Shown here: piece after piece, positions 50,258 through 61,900 of the stretch
How the letters are laid out: every line of letters starts with the position of its first letter
Position numbering within the stretch: the stretch's first letter is position 1
Assembly: GCA_963777695.1 (NCBI GenBank)
Contig: CAVZRC010000004.1
Span: 3,100,001 to 3,164,000, forward strand
Reading direction: 5' to 3'
From: CAVZRC01 sp963777695
Lineage (GTDB): Bacteria > Planctomycetota > Planctomycetia > Isosphaerales > Isosphaeraceae
Length of the DNA stretch: 64,000 bases
Translations under genes and position numbers: made by a program
Notes under the pieces: model-generated
The model's database searches: none
Told to the model about the DNA's origin: nothing
Seen by the model: the letters and a program-made list of their open reading frames with translations, nothing else

Positions 50258-50953
50258 TCAGTGAGCAATGCGCGAGACAATGGGAGCCGAAGGTTCACGA
50301 GATGTTTTCGCGCTTCGCCGCGCGATCCCTCTTATGAGCCCAGACCTAGGGCGCAGGACGGCCGCATAGACTGCGTTCAACATCGCCTGCTCATTGCTCG
50401 TGTACGAGGAGCCGGCAGTCGCCGCACCCATGGTCGGCTGAATGGTCGGAGTCTTGCCGAAGAATCCCAGTTTCTGGTTACTCGCGGTGCCGATCTGGGT
50501 CCCAATCGCCGTCCCCAGAGTGATGTTGACGTTATCGGCCCACGAACCCACGACGTGGAAGCATTGCCGATTGTCGACGATCGAGCTGATCGTGGAAGTC
50601 CCTGCGACGACGGTCGCCAGGCGGACATGGGGCGTGGTCGGGTAGGTCGCTGCAACGGCGAGGGATCCCGAATTCGTGAGATCGAGGTAGAGCACCTGAG
50701 TGGACGAAGCAGTCATCACCTGCGAGGCGGTTCCGCTGTAGGTGCCGATCGTACTGTCTTGCTTGATGTATGGTCCGAGGGCGACGGCGACTTTCAGGGA
50801 GGCACTCGGGACCTCCTTCGTCGTGACCGCGAGGGCGCCGATGGCAGTGAAGCCGTCCAGTGCGGCGCAGTTCGCGTTTACCGGTATCGACCACCCAGTG
50901 TCGCCGATTGCCGGCATGGCCAGTTTGACGTTGGGCGTGTATGTGTTTGACAT
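50258..50953 (-). CDS. Phage tail-fibre-like protein, C-terminus probably altered by a frameshift
   Basis: A 231-residue frame starting MSNTYTPNVKLAMPAIGDTG, a characteristic opening of small tail-fibre or receptor-tip-like proteins (NxYTPNxKLxxPxxGDxxW). The body is beta-strand rich. After NEQAMLNAVYAAV the frame runs into basic sequence (RPRSGLIRGIARRSAKTSRE) unlike the rest. Removing one T from GTCCTGCGCC gives VRALGLGS and a stop at about 50330, a much more natural end. So the last ~35 residues are probably an artefact of a +1 shift. Confidence 0.65.
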   Translation of the reverse strand: MSNTYTPNVKLAMPAIGDTGWSIPVNANCAALDGFTAIGALAVTTKEVPSASLKVAVALGPYIKQDSTIGTYSGTASQVMTASSTQVLYLDLTNSGSLAVAATYPTTPHVRLATVVAGTSTISSIVDNRQCFHVVGSWADNVNITLGTAIGTQIGTASNQKLGFFGKTPTIQPTMGAATAGSSYTSNEQAMLNAVYAAVLRPRSGLIRGIARRSAKTSREPSAPIVSRIAH

Positions 50954-51080
50954 ATTAGGCAGCCGTCAGTGAGCGATGATGAAAAGACACCGTGGTCCGT
51001 GTAACGTGAGATTGCGATCGTAGTGTGAAGACTTCGTGAACTTCTCCGAACCTCTCATCGGTGCTATATTCGCTCGCCGC

Positions 51081-51800
51081 CTACTGAGGAGAAGGGTTCC
51101 ACGAGAGAGAGGCTTGAGGCAGCCCAAATCCACACTCGCCGAACGGTGTCTGTCCGTAGGCGAGCAGACTGTACTGGAGTCGCGAAGTCGTACCGGCGAA
51201 TGGCGCGGGCGCCCGGGGCGGGGCGCTCACGGTGACTGTCGCAGTCTGGGCCGCACCCTCGTTACCAGCCTCGTCGTATGGCACGACGGCGAACTGCCAG
51301 GATCCACCGGCGAGCGGATTACTTGTCCAAGAGATCGTGCTGGCCGCCTGCCCCCAGCCACCTTGACCGAATCCGTCGAGACCGAATCCATCGGAGTTGA
51401 TCCCCGCGGGATAGGCCGTGATGTCAGCCAGCGGCGAGGTGAAATCGATCCCACCACCCGGAGTAGGCGCGCCGTACACCCGGTAGCCCGCCAAGTCGAT
51501 CCCCTTGTATGTCCCCGACTTCCAGGTGAGTTGTACGCGTCGGGTCGGCGCCGAGGGCAACGAGTTGACGAAGCTCGTCTGCTCCTCGCCGGGACCTGCG
51601 GTGCCGATGTCGATCCGCACCGGGCCTGAGGGGATCGGAACCCAGGCCCAAAGGCGCTGACCGAACCAGGCGAGTTGTTGGTTGATATAGAGCTGGAACC
51701 ACGTGCCGGCCGGGCTGGAAGAGGCCCATGACAGGTACACCTGGCTCCCTCCGAGCTTGGGCGGGAAGACTTGAGTGATCGTCAACTGGGAGAAGGGCAT
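51081..51800 (-). CDS. Tail-associated fibronectin-III-like protein
   Basis: ATG 51800 (MPFSQLTITQVFPPKLGGSQ) gives 239 residues; the frame is open upstream but that part belongs to another gene read out of frame. It looks like beta-sandwich repeats (VYLSWASSSPAGTWFQLYIN, RVQLTWKSGTYKGIDLAGYR, GGSWQFAVVPYDEAGNEGAA), the last resembling an FnIII strand pattern. A Gly/Phe-rich stretch (DGFGLDGFGQGGWGQ) sits in the middle. Such proteins decorate phage tails or bind carbohydrates. Confidence 0.65.
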   Translation of the reverse strand: MPFSQLTITQVFPPKLGGSQVYLSWASSSPAGTWFQLYINQQLAWFGQRLWAWVPIPSGPVRIDIGTAGPGEEQTSFVNSLPSAPTRRVQLTWKSGTYKGIDLAGYRVYGAPTPGGGIDFTSPLADITAYPAGINSDGFGLDGFGQGGWGQAASTISWTSNPLAGGSWQFAVVPYDEAGNEGAAQTATVTVSAPPRAPAPFAGTTSRLQYSLLAYGQTPFGECGFGLPQASLSWNPSPQ

Positions 51801-51931
51801 GGCATTCGTTCTCAGGGGTTCAGCTATGCGGCTTCCGTGATCCAGCTCAGATCTCGATGGCTCACTGATCGTCCGACCGGCCGAGCCGTGAATCGAGATA
51901 ATTAAATAATTTTCAACTGAAATAATATAAT

Positions 51932-52309
51932 TTATGTAAGTCCGTAGAAAATCGCCTGGTATTGAAGGCACACCCCCTGGTCGGTCCATTTCGGACCCTC
52001 GGGCGACGGAACGTATTCCCCTCGGAAGTAGACGTTCGGGAACGTGCGCCCGATCGGGTCGAACGAGGGTCCGAGCGATCCCATCGGCATAGGAGAGTAG
52101 GAGCGACTCGGCGGCCAGCAGTCCCGTGATATCCAGTCCGATCAGGACCCCAGTGACCTCGAAGATCCGGCCTCGCGTGCCCCCGAAAAGCGACACGTTG
52201 CCGTCAACCCCGAAGAATGAGTTGACCTGATGAGCGTTGCGCGCGGGATCTGCTGGATATGGACGGCCGCGCCGAAGATGTCCACACCGCCGAACGATTC
52301 GATGCCCAT
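51932..52309 (-). CDS. Small phage-type protein with two compensating frameshifts
   Basis: ATG 52309 (MGIESFGGVDIFGAAVHIQQ) and stop TAA 51932-51934 are in the same frame, exactly 126 codons apart. The middle is readable only in another frame (SFFGVDGNVSLFGGTRGRIF, VTGVLIGLDITGLLAAESLL), entered near 52240 and left near 52090, where DPIGRTFPNVYFRGEYVPSP resumes. So one base gain and one loss cancel out. The reconstructed protein is a compact beta domain with no family I recognise. Two opposite indels with conserved flanks suggest sequencing error. Gap 52310-52588 upstream holds no gene. Confidence 0.5.
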
Positions 52310-52588
52310 GGAACACCTCATCCTTATCCGACGGGAGTTACTGACCGCTTACTGGCTCGCACCAAGAAGGCACGAGTCTCGAAGATTTGAGGTTCGAATC
52401 CCACCTTGGCGGGTTTGATTGTGGGGCTTTTCCTTCGACGGGTTTGCAGTCGAGGTCAGCGTCGATGTGCTCCCGCGACCATCCTCCCGGACGACCGCTG
52501 CACCGATTCGGCCCTTCGGCAGCAATCGATTCACATCCTCGTCGTGGGGTTCGGGAGGGGCGAGGCGAGGAGGCGGGTGGATCCCGGA

Positions 52589-54031
52589 TTAGCAGGCCCT
52601 TTTATGATCCGAATTCCCTGCTCCAGTATCCGCCGGATCTCGTGATCGAGCATCGGGAGGGAAGCTCCGGCTTTGAACGACCTCGAATGCATCGTGCCCG
52701 ACATCGGCAATGGCCGGGCATTCCCTCGCTCGAGTACTGACCGGCGCCCCTGTGTTCGTCTCCGAGATCCGGCCTGGACTGTCAGGCTGGGCGTAGGAGA
52801 GGGGTGAGACGTCGTAATCGATCTGACCCCCCGTCTTGGCCCGGCCTTCTCGGCGAAGTTGCTCGAGTGCCGAGTTGATTTCGATCCATTCCGTCCGGCC
52901 TAGCAGGGATCCTCCGCCGACGAGCCGTGTGCGTTCGCCGGCCCGAGAATCCTGAGAATCCACGAACGCTGGCCGGGAACGTTCGGTCGTCGTCTCCGGG
53001 ACCAAATCAATTGGCCAATCAGATCCTCCGGCGTTTCGACTGCCGCCACCGAGATCGCGGAACCGCGGCACACCACGAATGGTCGAGGCGAACTCCTTCA
53101 GCATCCCGTCGAGATAGTCACTTGCTCTGGATTTATCAGTAATGTCGAGTGGGTTTGTTTGGATCGATCGTGTCGTTGTTCTGGCCTCATTCAGACTTGG
53201 AGCCATCCCCGTTCGCGACTCTTGCGCCCGGCTCCGGCCTCTAGAGCATAGATACTCGAGCTTCCTTCGACATCGATGATCGTCCGAGAGATGCGAGCGA
53301 GAGCCTTCTTAGTCTCTGCAGGCAAAGCCTCCTGGCCCTTCAGCCAATGCATTCCCGGCACGCCTTGGCTACTCTGAGTATTCGCGCCTTCCGGTCTTCC
53401 TAGGATCTCGACCTGAGAGGATAGTAGCCGGCTGAGGTCCTGCGGCAGGTCCCCCGGTTCTTCCCGTCCGCCCGCGAGCCAGCCCATCTTGGAGTTCGGT
53501 GTACTTTTCCCTCGGGCGAATCGTTCGATCTCCTGTTGGAACTTCCCGGATCGTTGGTCATCGAGCCAGAGGCGGTTCTCTCTTGAGATCGCGTCCGTCT
53601 GCGGATCGGATTCCTCAAGTAAGTAATCTCTACCGTCGAGATTAGTGCGCAGGACTTCTCAAGGCCAGGATCTCTGAGGGAGTTGGCGGCGCCGAACTCG
53701 GCCAGCCATCGAGCTTGGTGACTCGCGGGAGCGATTCGCGGAGAGCGCTCAACTCTGAGGCAGCTTTCTCCAGATAATCGCCCGTGTTCCCTCGACGATC
53801 GGAGACCAGACTCGCAAGAGACTGGATTCCGTCGAGACTAATTTGGTCCCTGACGAATTCGATAAGCCTCTTGCCTGGATTGTTCGCCGGGTTATTGGCC
53901 CGGTCGATGTATTTCCGAGTGTCTTCAGATTGGTCGTCGTGCTGAGCTTGACCACAAGCCCGGTGGCGCTGCCGCGAGGCCGTGTCCGTGTTGTGCGCAG
54001 AAGGAATGTCGAGGTCAGAGCTCGCGGACAT
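52589..54031 (-). pseudogene. Decayed or internally deleted tape-measure-like gene
   Basis: Successive frames read as one helical protein: VKLSTTTNLKTLGN near 53900 (a typical tape-measure opening), ANNPGKRLIEFVRDQISLDG, then after a shift near 53650 EVLRTNLDGRDYLLEESD and QQEIERFARGKSTPN. These continue to MGWLAGGREEPGDLPQDLSR and RISRTIIDVEGSSSIY; after a shift near 53200 come LNEARTTTRSIQTNPLDITD and EINSALEQLRREGRAKTG. At least three shifts are needed. The assembled ~480 residues are short for a tape measure, so an internal deletion is likely. Start at ATG 54031 overlaps the upstream stop by one base (TGATG). Confidence 0.5.
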
Positions 54032-54599
54032 CAGAAGATCGCCTCAAGGTTGCGCCGCTGGACTGCAGCGATCGATTCGACGGCCCATTTCGTGCGAGGA
54101 ATGGTCCGCCCCGTTGCCTCATAGAAGTCCACCAAGTCAACGGCGTCTTCGAGCAGGATGAGCGATGGCGAGCTGTTTGCTAAGAGGGTCAACCTGCGCC
54201 ACCGCTCTAGACTTTTGGGCCGGATTGACCCGTCGCTATCTGCAGGACCGACATGGCCCAATCGCGCGACAACGAGTCACCGATTCGGAACACGAAGAGA
54301 TGGTCGAGATCGGCGTCGGATAGGTGGTAGTTCTGCAAAAGTAAGTGGGCGCCCAAGGAAGCGGCGCCAATCAAGAGCGCCGAGTTCTCGTTGCATTCCC
54401 CAAGCGTCTTAACGATGGCATCGAGTTCCGGGCCGTAGGTCAGGACGGGGTATGACGACTCTGCTTTCCCGCCCCGAAAGATCGGATGCACTTCCAGCCA
54501 GGGTTTGGGGACGTACCACCCCTGGCCGTCGGCCAGCACAACGGAGACGGAGTTCCGCGGATCGAAACCTTCTTTTCGCCGGGATTTCTCGTCAAGCAC
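54031..54599 (-). CDS. Phage-type protein, tail-assembly-chaperone position, with a frameshift
   Basis: ATG 54599 (MLDEKSRRKEGFDPRNSVSV) leads through LADGQGWYVPKPWLEVHPIF and LLLQNYHLSDADLDHLFVFR to VLQIATGQSGPKV. A second frame continues as GPKSLERWRRLTLLANSSPS and FYEATGRTIPRTKWAVESIA to a stop at 54031. The join lies near 54210-54260. Its place between tail-tube and tape-measure-like genes is where many phages encode an assembly chaperone, often using programmed frameshifting. I see no clear slippery heptamer, so an indel is at least as likely. Confidence 0.5.
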
Positions 54600-54693
54600 A
54601 GTTACCTCCCAACATCGAAAGCGCCCGGACAGACCCCTCCGAATCGGAGGGGAGGGGCGGGAATGATCCCAGGATTTCGGGACGAGAATCTCG

Positions 54694-55053
54694 CTACCTT
54701 CGCTCGACTTCCATCATTCGGTCATTCGCCTCATGTAGATATCCGCGCCGGATACCGTCGGGTCCGTCGATCCAGAAATATCTCGGTCGTCTCTGTAGGG
54801 GTGTGCCAAGCGGGTGATCGATCGTATCTTCCGGATCGCTTGTGATGAACAGCCAGCCATTGCCCTGACGTCGGATATAGGCGCGATCGCCCCTCGAACG
54901 GTCCAATCCAAGCATCGGCTCCGCGATGTCGAGGATCGAATTCATACGGTCCCAGAGGGTTCGTCCTCGCTTCATCTTTTCGGGGACGAAGAGGGCATCG
55001 GGAACTCGCGGATCTTCGATCATTGATTGCCGATCTTGGATTTCGTCGAGCAT
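54694..55053 (-). CDS. Hypothetical phage-block protein
   Basis: A 119-residue intact frame starting MLDEIQDRQSMIEDPRVPDA, with LWDRMNSILDIAEPMLGLDR and GRGDRAYIRRQGNGWLFITS-like strands and a basic, acidic-rich end (YLHEANDRMMEVERR). Codon composition is a little less GC-biased than in chromosomal neighbours. No family recognised. Its order between the tube-like and chaperone-like genes suggests a tail-assembly role. Confidence 0.5.
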   Translation of the reverse strand: MLDEIQDRQSMIEDPRVPDALFVPEKMKRGRTLWDRMNSILDIAEPMLGLDRSRGDRAYIRRQGNGWLFITSDPEDTIDHPLGTPLQRRPRYFWIDGPDGIRRGYLHEANDRMMEVERR

Positions 55054-55089
55054 CCATGGAACTCCGGCAACGGCGGCTGGGATCCAGAA

Positions 55090-55506
55090 TCAAGTACGCG
55101 TAAAGCTGAGCGGATTTGTCGTACCGTCGGTGGAATAGGCCCAGAAGGTCGCGGTAGCCGTGGCAAACTGGCCCCATTGCCCGGTGTCATCGGTGTTTTC
55201 GTGGACGGCGTTGATCAGGGTCCAGTTGACGGCGCCGCCGGTAGCCTGGAGGGCGTCGACCTGGGTCGCCTGAATCGTACCGGAAGTGCCGGGTGTGATG
55301 CCCATCAGGGTTGCCACATCGCTCGTTGTGATGGAGCACCGAGGGCGGTTGACGTTGTTCGCGATCACGACCGGATAGCGGTTGTTGTCCCCGGCGAATT
55401 CGATCAGCCTGCCCCCCTGTGAGAACATCACGCTGGTGACGTGGGTCAGGGATGTCGAGGCAAATTCAACGCTTTGCCAGTTGAGCTGAAGTGCAGTGGC
55501 GCTCAT
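55090..55506 (-). CDS. Phage tail-tube-like protein
   Basis: A 138-residue intact protein starting MSATALQLNWQSVEFASTSL, with VTSVMFSQGGRLIEFAGDNN, RYPVVIANNVNRPRCSITTS and FWAYSTDGTTNPLSFTRT. A small all-beta protein that begins with a strand-rich region and recognises a substrate value per subunit (VxFSQGGRLIEFAGD) is typical of tail-tube or major-tail proteins. The position directly after a tail-terminator-like gene supports this. Assignment is by fold resemblance and context. Confidence 0.6.
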   Translation of the reverse strand: MSATALQLNWQSVEFASTSLTHVTSVMFSQGGRLIEFAGDNNRYPVVIANNVNRPRCSITTSDVATLMGITPGTSGTIQATQVDALQATGGAVNWTLINAVHENTDDTGQWGQFATATATFWAYSTDGTTNPLSFTRT

Positions 55507-55515
55507 GGATTAATC

Positions 55516-55965
55516 CTATTCGCTGGTGTCGAACGAATCCCAGTTGACGAGATACGCGAAGCTGACCGTGGCGGCGATCCGCCGCTCGGGAGCCGCCGCG
55601 GGCTGCCATTGCCACCCGGTCACCATGGTCCGCTGCGGCAGGGTAAATCCGGCGAGCGAGACCCCATTGACGGCATTGCAGACGTGGTCCAGGAGTTGCT
55701 CGGCCAGCTCGTCCCGAAGCTGGGCATCCGGGTGCCGTGCGAGCACGGTCACCCTGCAGGTCGCGGTGTAATCGAGCTGGCCCGCGGGCGCCGCGTCCCA
55801 TCCCTTGGTGAAACTCGTCCGGTCTGGCTCGACCGCCGCGGCCGTGAGATCACTGGCCCCCTGCCCGTATCTGTCCGGCAGGCCGGTGATCCACACGTCC
55901 GAGAAGGCACCTGTGGCCACCAGGGCGACCTGGATGGCATTCCTCACGTCCCTTTCGCGCGACAT
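55516..55965 (-). CDS. Tail-terminator / neck-like phage protein
   Basis: A 149-residue intact protein: MSRERDVRNAIQVALVATGA then FSDVWITGLPDRYGQGASDL, TATCRVTVLARHPDAQLRDE and an end YLVNWDSFDTSE. An alpha-beta protein of this size beginning with a helix (VRNAIQxAL) and a strand with VTVLAR resembles tail-terminator proteins. It lies four bases after the stop of the giant protein and ten bases before the tube-like gene, an operon-like spacing. Confidence 0.6.
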   Translation of the reverse strand: MSRERDVRNAIQVALVATGAFSDVWITGLPDRYGQGASDLTAAAVEPDRTSFTKGWDAAPAGQLDYTATCRVTVLARHPDAQLRDELAEQLLDHVCNAVNGVSLAGFTLPQRTMVTGWQWQPAAAPERRIAATVSFAYLVNWDSFDTSE

Positions 55966-55969
55966 GACT

Positions 55970-58900
55970 TCAGGCCCTCAAGGTGGCTTTCCCGAGGCCG
56001 CCGAACCACGACGACCCCGTCTTGGCCGCCCCCGGCGTGAATGCAAACGTAACGGGAACCATCAGCGTCCCGTCCGAGGTCTTGGCCCCGCTGACCGTCA
56101 CCAGATACTTTGCTCCCAGGGTGAACGGCGAGGACGGGGTAAACGTCGCGAGGTAGTTGGACGAGTTGTAGGACGTCGTCCCCCCCACGCTGGCGCCGGT
56201 GGCCGAGGCCACGACGGAGATCACGAGGCCGGTCGCGACGATCGGGACGCCGAACTGGTAGCCGAGCCCGGATATCACACCGGTGCCGGTCGGCGGCGCA
56301 TCGAACCGTCGTCCACGACCATTTATATGGCGATGGCATCGGCACGCCGTTGGCGGCCGTCGCTTGGACGCTCGCCGTGTACTGTGTGCCGTTGGCGAAT
56401 CCGCCGGACTGGGCTGGCGTGAAGGTGACGATGGTCTGGGTGGGGTCGATCGACAGCATGCCGGCGACCGAGGGCGTGAACGCGAATGCCAGGGTGCCGG
56501 GCTGGATCGCCTCGCTGAAAGTGGCGACGACCGTGTTGGAGAGCGGCACCGCCGTGGCGCCCGTGGCCGGGGAGGTCCCCACGACGCTCGGGGCCGGCGG
56601 CGCGAGGGCGTCCATCCAGTCGCGGAGCGCCTGGATGCCCGGCACCTGGTTGGGCCAGTCGTGGCAGGCGTTGTCGGCCGGGGCGCCGCCCTGGGCGGTC
56701 GAGTACAAGTTCGAGGTCCCGTATCCGGCCGGCTGCGAGGTCGAGACCGCCAAGGAGAAGATCGCCGAATCCTCGTCCCAGTTGTAGCACAGGCTGAAAT
56801 AGCAGGCCATCGACAGCCCGCTGCCCGACACCCCGGGATGCCCCGATTGCATCGCGGCCAGGAGCGCCGTGACCGTGTCGTGCCACGCGGGATGGTAGAA
56901 CATGTCGCGGGCGATCTGGCCCCGGAACGGCACGCCACCCGGCATGATCGTATTGACTGCGGCCTCGTACGCGACCATCTGCGGCACGGTCGCCGGCACC
57001 TGGTTGGTCGTCGGCGGGTACCGGGTGAGGCTGGCCCACGTGTTGCTCGACAGCGTGAACGCGGAGCCCGAGGCCAACCCGGAGGCATACAGCGTCGCCG
57101 AACTCGGCAAGAAATTCGCCTGGGTCGCGTAGAGGTTGATCGTCGCGGTCCCGGTGCCGAACATGGCCGGGGGAATGACCGGCAATTGCAACTTGACCAC
57201 GTATCCGCCGGTGATATAGACGTGTACCTGAGAGTTGCCTATCGTGGTCTCTCGCCCCAGGTAGTCCACGAAGGTGCAGGAGAAATAATAGTCGCCGCTG
57301 GCCATCACGCCGCCGGTGGTCGCGGGATTCGACGCCGGCAAGGGCGCCAACGGCTGGTTGATGTGGTTGACGCACGCGGCCTGGATCGCGTAATAGCCCC
57401 AGCACGCCGTGTTGTAATAGACCGAGTGCTTGCACAGGTCGTGCATCGCGTCGGCGGGCCAGTTGCCCGGCGCGAGGCCGCCGTTGGACGGGCCGCCCGC
57501 CGCCGTGCAGGCGGCCATGTACGGGTTGTCGGTCGAGCCCAGCGCGAGCGCGTTGTAGTAGGGCGCCATGGCGACGGCCTGCACGGGGAACCCGTATTGC
57601 TGCGCCGCGGCGATGATCGCCTGCGTGGTGGTGCCGCCGCCCGTGTACTGGCACCCGAACAGCCTCACCACGTCGCCGCCGCGCCCGAGCGCGGAGAACA
57701 CGCCCTCCCAGATGTCGTGGTGGTTCGCCGCCTTGATGGCATAGGCGTACTGCTGGGGGAGCGTGTTGCCGTCCGTGGTGTAATAATTGCCGATCCGGGT
57801 CCCGATCGGGAAATAGGAGACCAGCCGGGCGAACGTGAAGCCGGCGATCTGGGTGACGCTCGTGTCGTTCCACGACTCGTTGCCGAACTCCACGTAGACC
57901 TTCAGGCCCGGCGTGAGGTGGGCCGCGACGCGCTGCGCGATGGCCTGCGAGCAGGCTTCGCTGGCGAAGGTGGGGACCGAGATCCAGAGGTCCGAGCCGA
58001 GCGCCGAGCACATCGCGGCGGAGAACTCGTACGGCAGCCCGACCTGGTACGGGACCTGTACGCTCGCGAAGAATCCCGAGGGATAGGTCCCCCCGGTGTA
58101 GATCGGCGTTGTCGAGTTCACCCGCGAGACGGTCGGCTGGTTGAATCCGGGCACGCCGACGAGCGGGGTCATGAGCAGGACCGTGTTGGGGCCGGTGACG
58201 TAGGCCGTCTCTTCGACCTGGTTCGGCCCGATGCCGGCCGAGATCGTCGCGCCGCCCGCGGCGACGAACGGGATCGACGGCACGTTATACAGGGTGATGA
58301 GCTGGCCGGTCTTGATCCCGTGCGGCTTCGCCGAGACCAGTTCCACCGCGGCGTAATACCCAGGCCAATTGTAGGCGAGCCCGTGGCAGAAAAGCCCATT
58401 GTCGGACGGGGGTAGCGTCAGGTAGGGCCCGAGGACGGGGTCGGTCCCGGTGGCGACGCCCCAGGCCCCGAACTCGCCGTAATAGAGATTCGGCGACGAC
58501 CAGGCGTAGGTCGGGTCGGACGGGTTCGTGTTGTAGCAGCGGACGTACGACCACTGGACGATCCCGGACCGAATCGGATTCCCGTTCGGGTCGAGATTGG
58601 AGCCGCCCGGGGACAGGCTGTTGGGCGGCGAGAGGGAGACCACGCCCCCGTTCCAGGTGAAGTCCGACGGGGAGGCGAGGTCCGAGGGGTCGATGTAGTT
58701 GGTGTAGCCGCCGTAGAATGCGTTGACGTCCATGAACCGGACGGCGGCGGGCGTCTGGGCCTTCGGCGACGTGAGCCAGGCCGCGACGTTGCCGTCCACC
58801 GCCAGCGGGCTGGACGAGCCGGAGAAGCCCGCGACGAACGCATCGTTCCCGGGCGGGACGACGAAGAGGTCCGAGATCGTCCAGTTCCCGGCCTGGCTCC

Positions 58901-61900
58901 CGGACGGGAGCGCGTACGTCAGCCTCACCTGGTAGGAGAAGTTGATCGGATTGGAGACGTAGGCGGTGACGTAGGTGAGCTTGACGAGATTCCCGGAGAC
59001 AGTCTTGACGGGGGACGAGACCGTGATGATCTGGGAGAGCGTGCCGCCGGTGTCATCATTGAACGTGAGGCCGACGGTGGCGGCGTTGCCGCGCACGTTC
59101 GCAGCGTCGGGGTCATAATAGAGGAGCGTCCACGTCCCGGTCAGGAGCGGGATATCCCGGTTGTCGGTCGTGTTGGTCTGGTTGGATTCGGCGATGGCGG
59201 TCGAGATCGTCGCCGCAGTCGGCGTCCAACTGATCGGCTGCCCGTCGAAGGTCTGGGACAGGCTCCCGCCGCCCGTCACCGACCAGCCCGGCGACTTCTT
59301 GGCGTAATTGACGAATGGCGTGTTCGGCTGATTGTATTCGGTCGGCACCGAGCCCGCGTTCACGCCGATCTGGAGCGTGCTCGGGGCCGGGAATCCCGCC
59401 AGCAGCCCGGCCTGGCCCTCGGTCGAGCCGGCGAAGTTGGCGATGCTCCCCGGCGTCGAGGAGCCGGGCGGCGGCGACGCCATCACGGAGCCCAGCGCGT
59501 TCTGGAGCCATCCCCTCGCGGCCGTGTAGGTCAGGACGTCGCCGCTCTCCACGCCGGACATGACCGGCGTCAGGACCGCCGACGTGCCCGAGCCGTCGGT
59601 CACGGTGAGGGTGGGCGGCGAGGTGTATCCCGACCCGCCCGATACGACCGGGACCGACTGGATGTATTTGCCGACCGTCGCGGTGAGGCTCGCCTCGGCG
59701 CCGTCCACGACGACGACGGTCGGGCTGGTGTATCCGGATCCTCCGGAGGACTTGGCGAACGAGGCGACGCCGCCGGACGAGAGGTTGACGGTATAGGACG
59801 CGCCGGTCCCGTTCGGGTCTAGCACCATCACCGTGGTGCCGAGGCCGTACCCGGAGCCGGCCGAGTTGACCGCGATGCTGACGATGGCGCCGCCCGTGAC
59901 CGTGGCGGTCGCCTTCGCCCCGGACCCGGTGCCCGGCTGGATCGCGACGGCGGGATGCGTGTATCCGGTCCCGGCCGCCGTGGGGGCGGCGGCGGCGACG
60001 ACGCCGTTCGAGACGGAGACTCCCAGGGTCGCCCCCGAGCCCGTCCCGCCCTGTGTGTCGATCGCATAGGCTGTCGTCGCGGTGGACGAGTAGCCGCCCC
60101 CGCCGGAGACGACGGACACGGATGCTATCCCGCCTGACTTGCAATAGGTGCAAGTCGCCGTTGCGCCGGTGCCCGAGCCCGAGATCGCGATCGTCGGATT
60201 GCTCGTGTATCCGGAGCCCGGCGCCGTGACCGTCAGTCCCGTGACGACGCCGTTAACCACGGTGACAGCCAGCGTCGCGCCGGAGCCGCCGCCGCCGCCG
60301 ACGGTCGCCGTAGTTCCGGTGGCCGCGTACCCGGAGCCGCCTGCCGTGACGAGCGGCTGGGCGATGCCGCCGGCCACCCACGCCTTGGCCGTCGCGGTCG
60401 CACCGCTGCCGGCCCCGGAGCCGGTGTTCGCGATCGTGACCGTGGGGCTCGAGTAATTGGACCCGGGTGACGTCAGGGTGAGCCCGGTGACGGCGCCACC
60501 GCTGACCGTCGCCGTCGCCGTCGCGCCGGTGCCGGAGCCCGAGTCGCTGATGGTGACCGCGACGGAGCCCGACGTGTAGCCGCTCCCACCGGCGGTGAGC
60601 GCCAGGAAGGCGATACCGCCAGTGAGCGTGGCCGTCGCGGTCGCCCCGCTGCCCAGGCCGCCGGACATCGAGAGCGTGCTAGGACCGGCCGTCACGCCGC
60701 TGCCGCAACCCAGGAGCCCGCCGACGGTCGGAACGACCGAGAGCGTCGTCCCGGACAGGGCGACCCTCGCCGAAGGCGCCGTCCCGGTGTAACTGGCGCC
60801 GGACATCGAGAGCGACGGGACGGTCGTGTATTGCCCGTAGGACCCGACGCCACCCACCGTGTAGGCCGTGACCCCGGTGTTCAGCACGGGGGTGCCGAAG
60901 GTCGCCTGCGCGGTCGCGCCGCCGCCCGATGCCGTCACGGTGGGCGATACGTATCCCGTCCCGCCATTGGCGATCCCGACCGACTGCACCGACCCGCACT
61001 GGAGCCGGTAGGCGACGAAGGGCAGGACCTGATTCGCGGAATCCCAGGTGGGCCCGTCCGCCTCGATCGCGGCCCCGTTCCAGGTGATGGTCGGGTTCGA
61101 AGCGACGCCGGTCACGACCTGCGGCACGTGATAGCCGTTGGAGGCCGGGGCCGCCGCGACCGGGAAGAACATCGCGAGCTTGCCCGACTTGCTGACGTAC
61201 GCCGACACCGCGACCGGGGGCACGAAGCCCAGCACGCCGGCGTACTGCGCGTTCGATGTCGTCCCGGCGGAACTGGCGAACGTGTAGCCGTGGCCGGTCC
61301 AATCGTCGAAGCCGGAGTCGGAGTAATTCGGATGGGCGCCGGACGGGCCGCCCAGCGGGAACCAGGCGGTGGCCGGGGTGGCGAGGGTCTTCGGGGTGTA
61401 GACCCCGGCGTAGAGATTGACGACATCGGCCGACGTCGCAGCATAGCCGTTCCAGATCGCCAGGTCCGAGAGCTGGAAGTCGCTCGCGTATCCCATCGGA
61501 TTGCCGATGGTGAGTGCCCCGCCGTATGCCGAGGTCCCGCCGGAGAATGCCTGGCTAGCGGCGAGCGCGCCGTTGATGTAGACCGACTGCGCGCCGTTGG
61601 CCCAGGAGATCACGACGTGGTTGGGGATGCCGTACTGGAAGTTGCAGTAGCCGGTGATGGTGCCGCCGGGCCCGGAGAGCATCACCGCGAAGTAGTTCGC
61701 GAGGATCGTCAAGCTGTAGTTCATGGACAGGATGGTGTTGCCCGCCAGCGTGATCAGCGCCTCGCCGTTCGGACCACTGCCCGCGCTGTTGAACTGGACC
61801 CGGAAGGCGAGCGTCGCGCTGGACTGGCTGCTGAGCAGCGAGGTGGAACCCGTCGAGTAAGTGCATTGGTTGAGGAAGCGGATCGAGCCCGGGATCGGCG

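Noticed and set aside
52330..52420. tRNA-like T-arm (GGTTCGAATCCCACC) near 52390-52410
   Set aside because: The T-stem pairs poorly and no matching 5' acceptor stem or anticodon arm is found at the right distance; at most a chance match or a relic.
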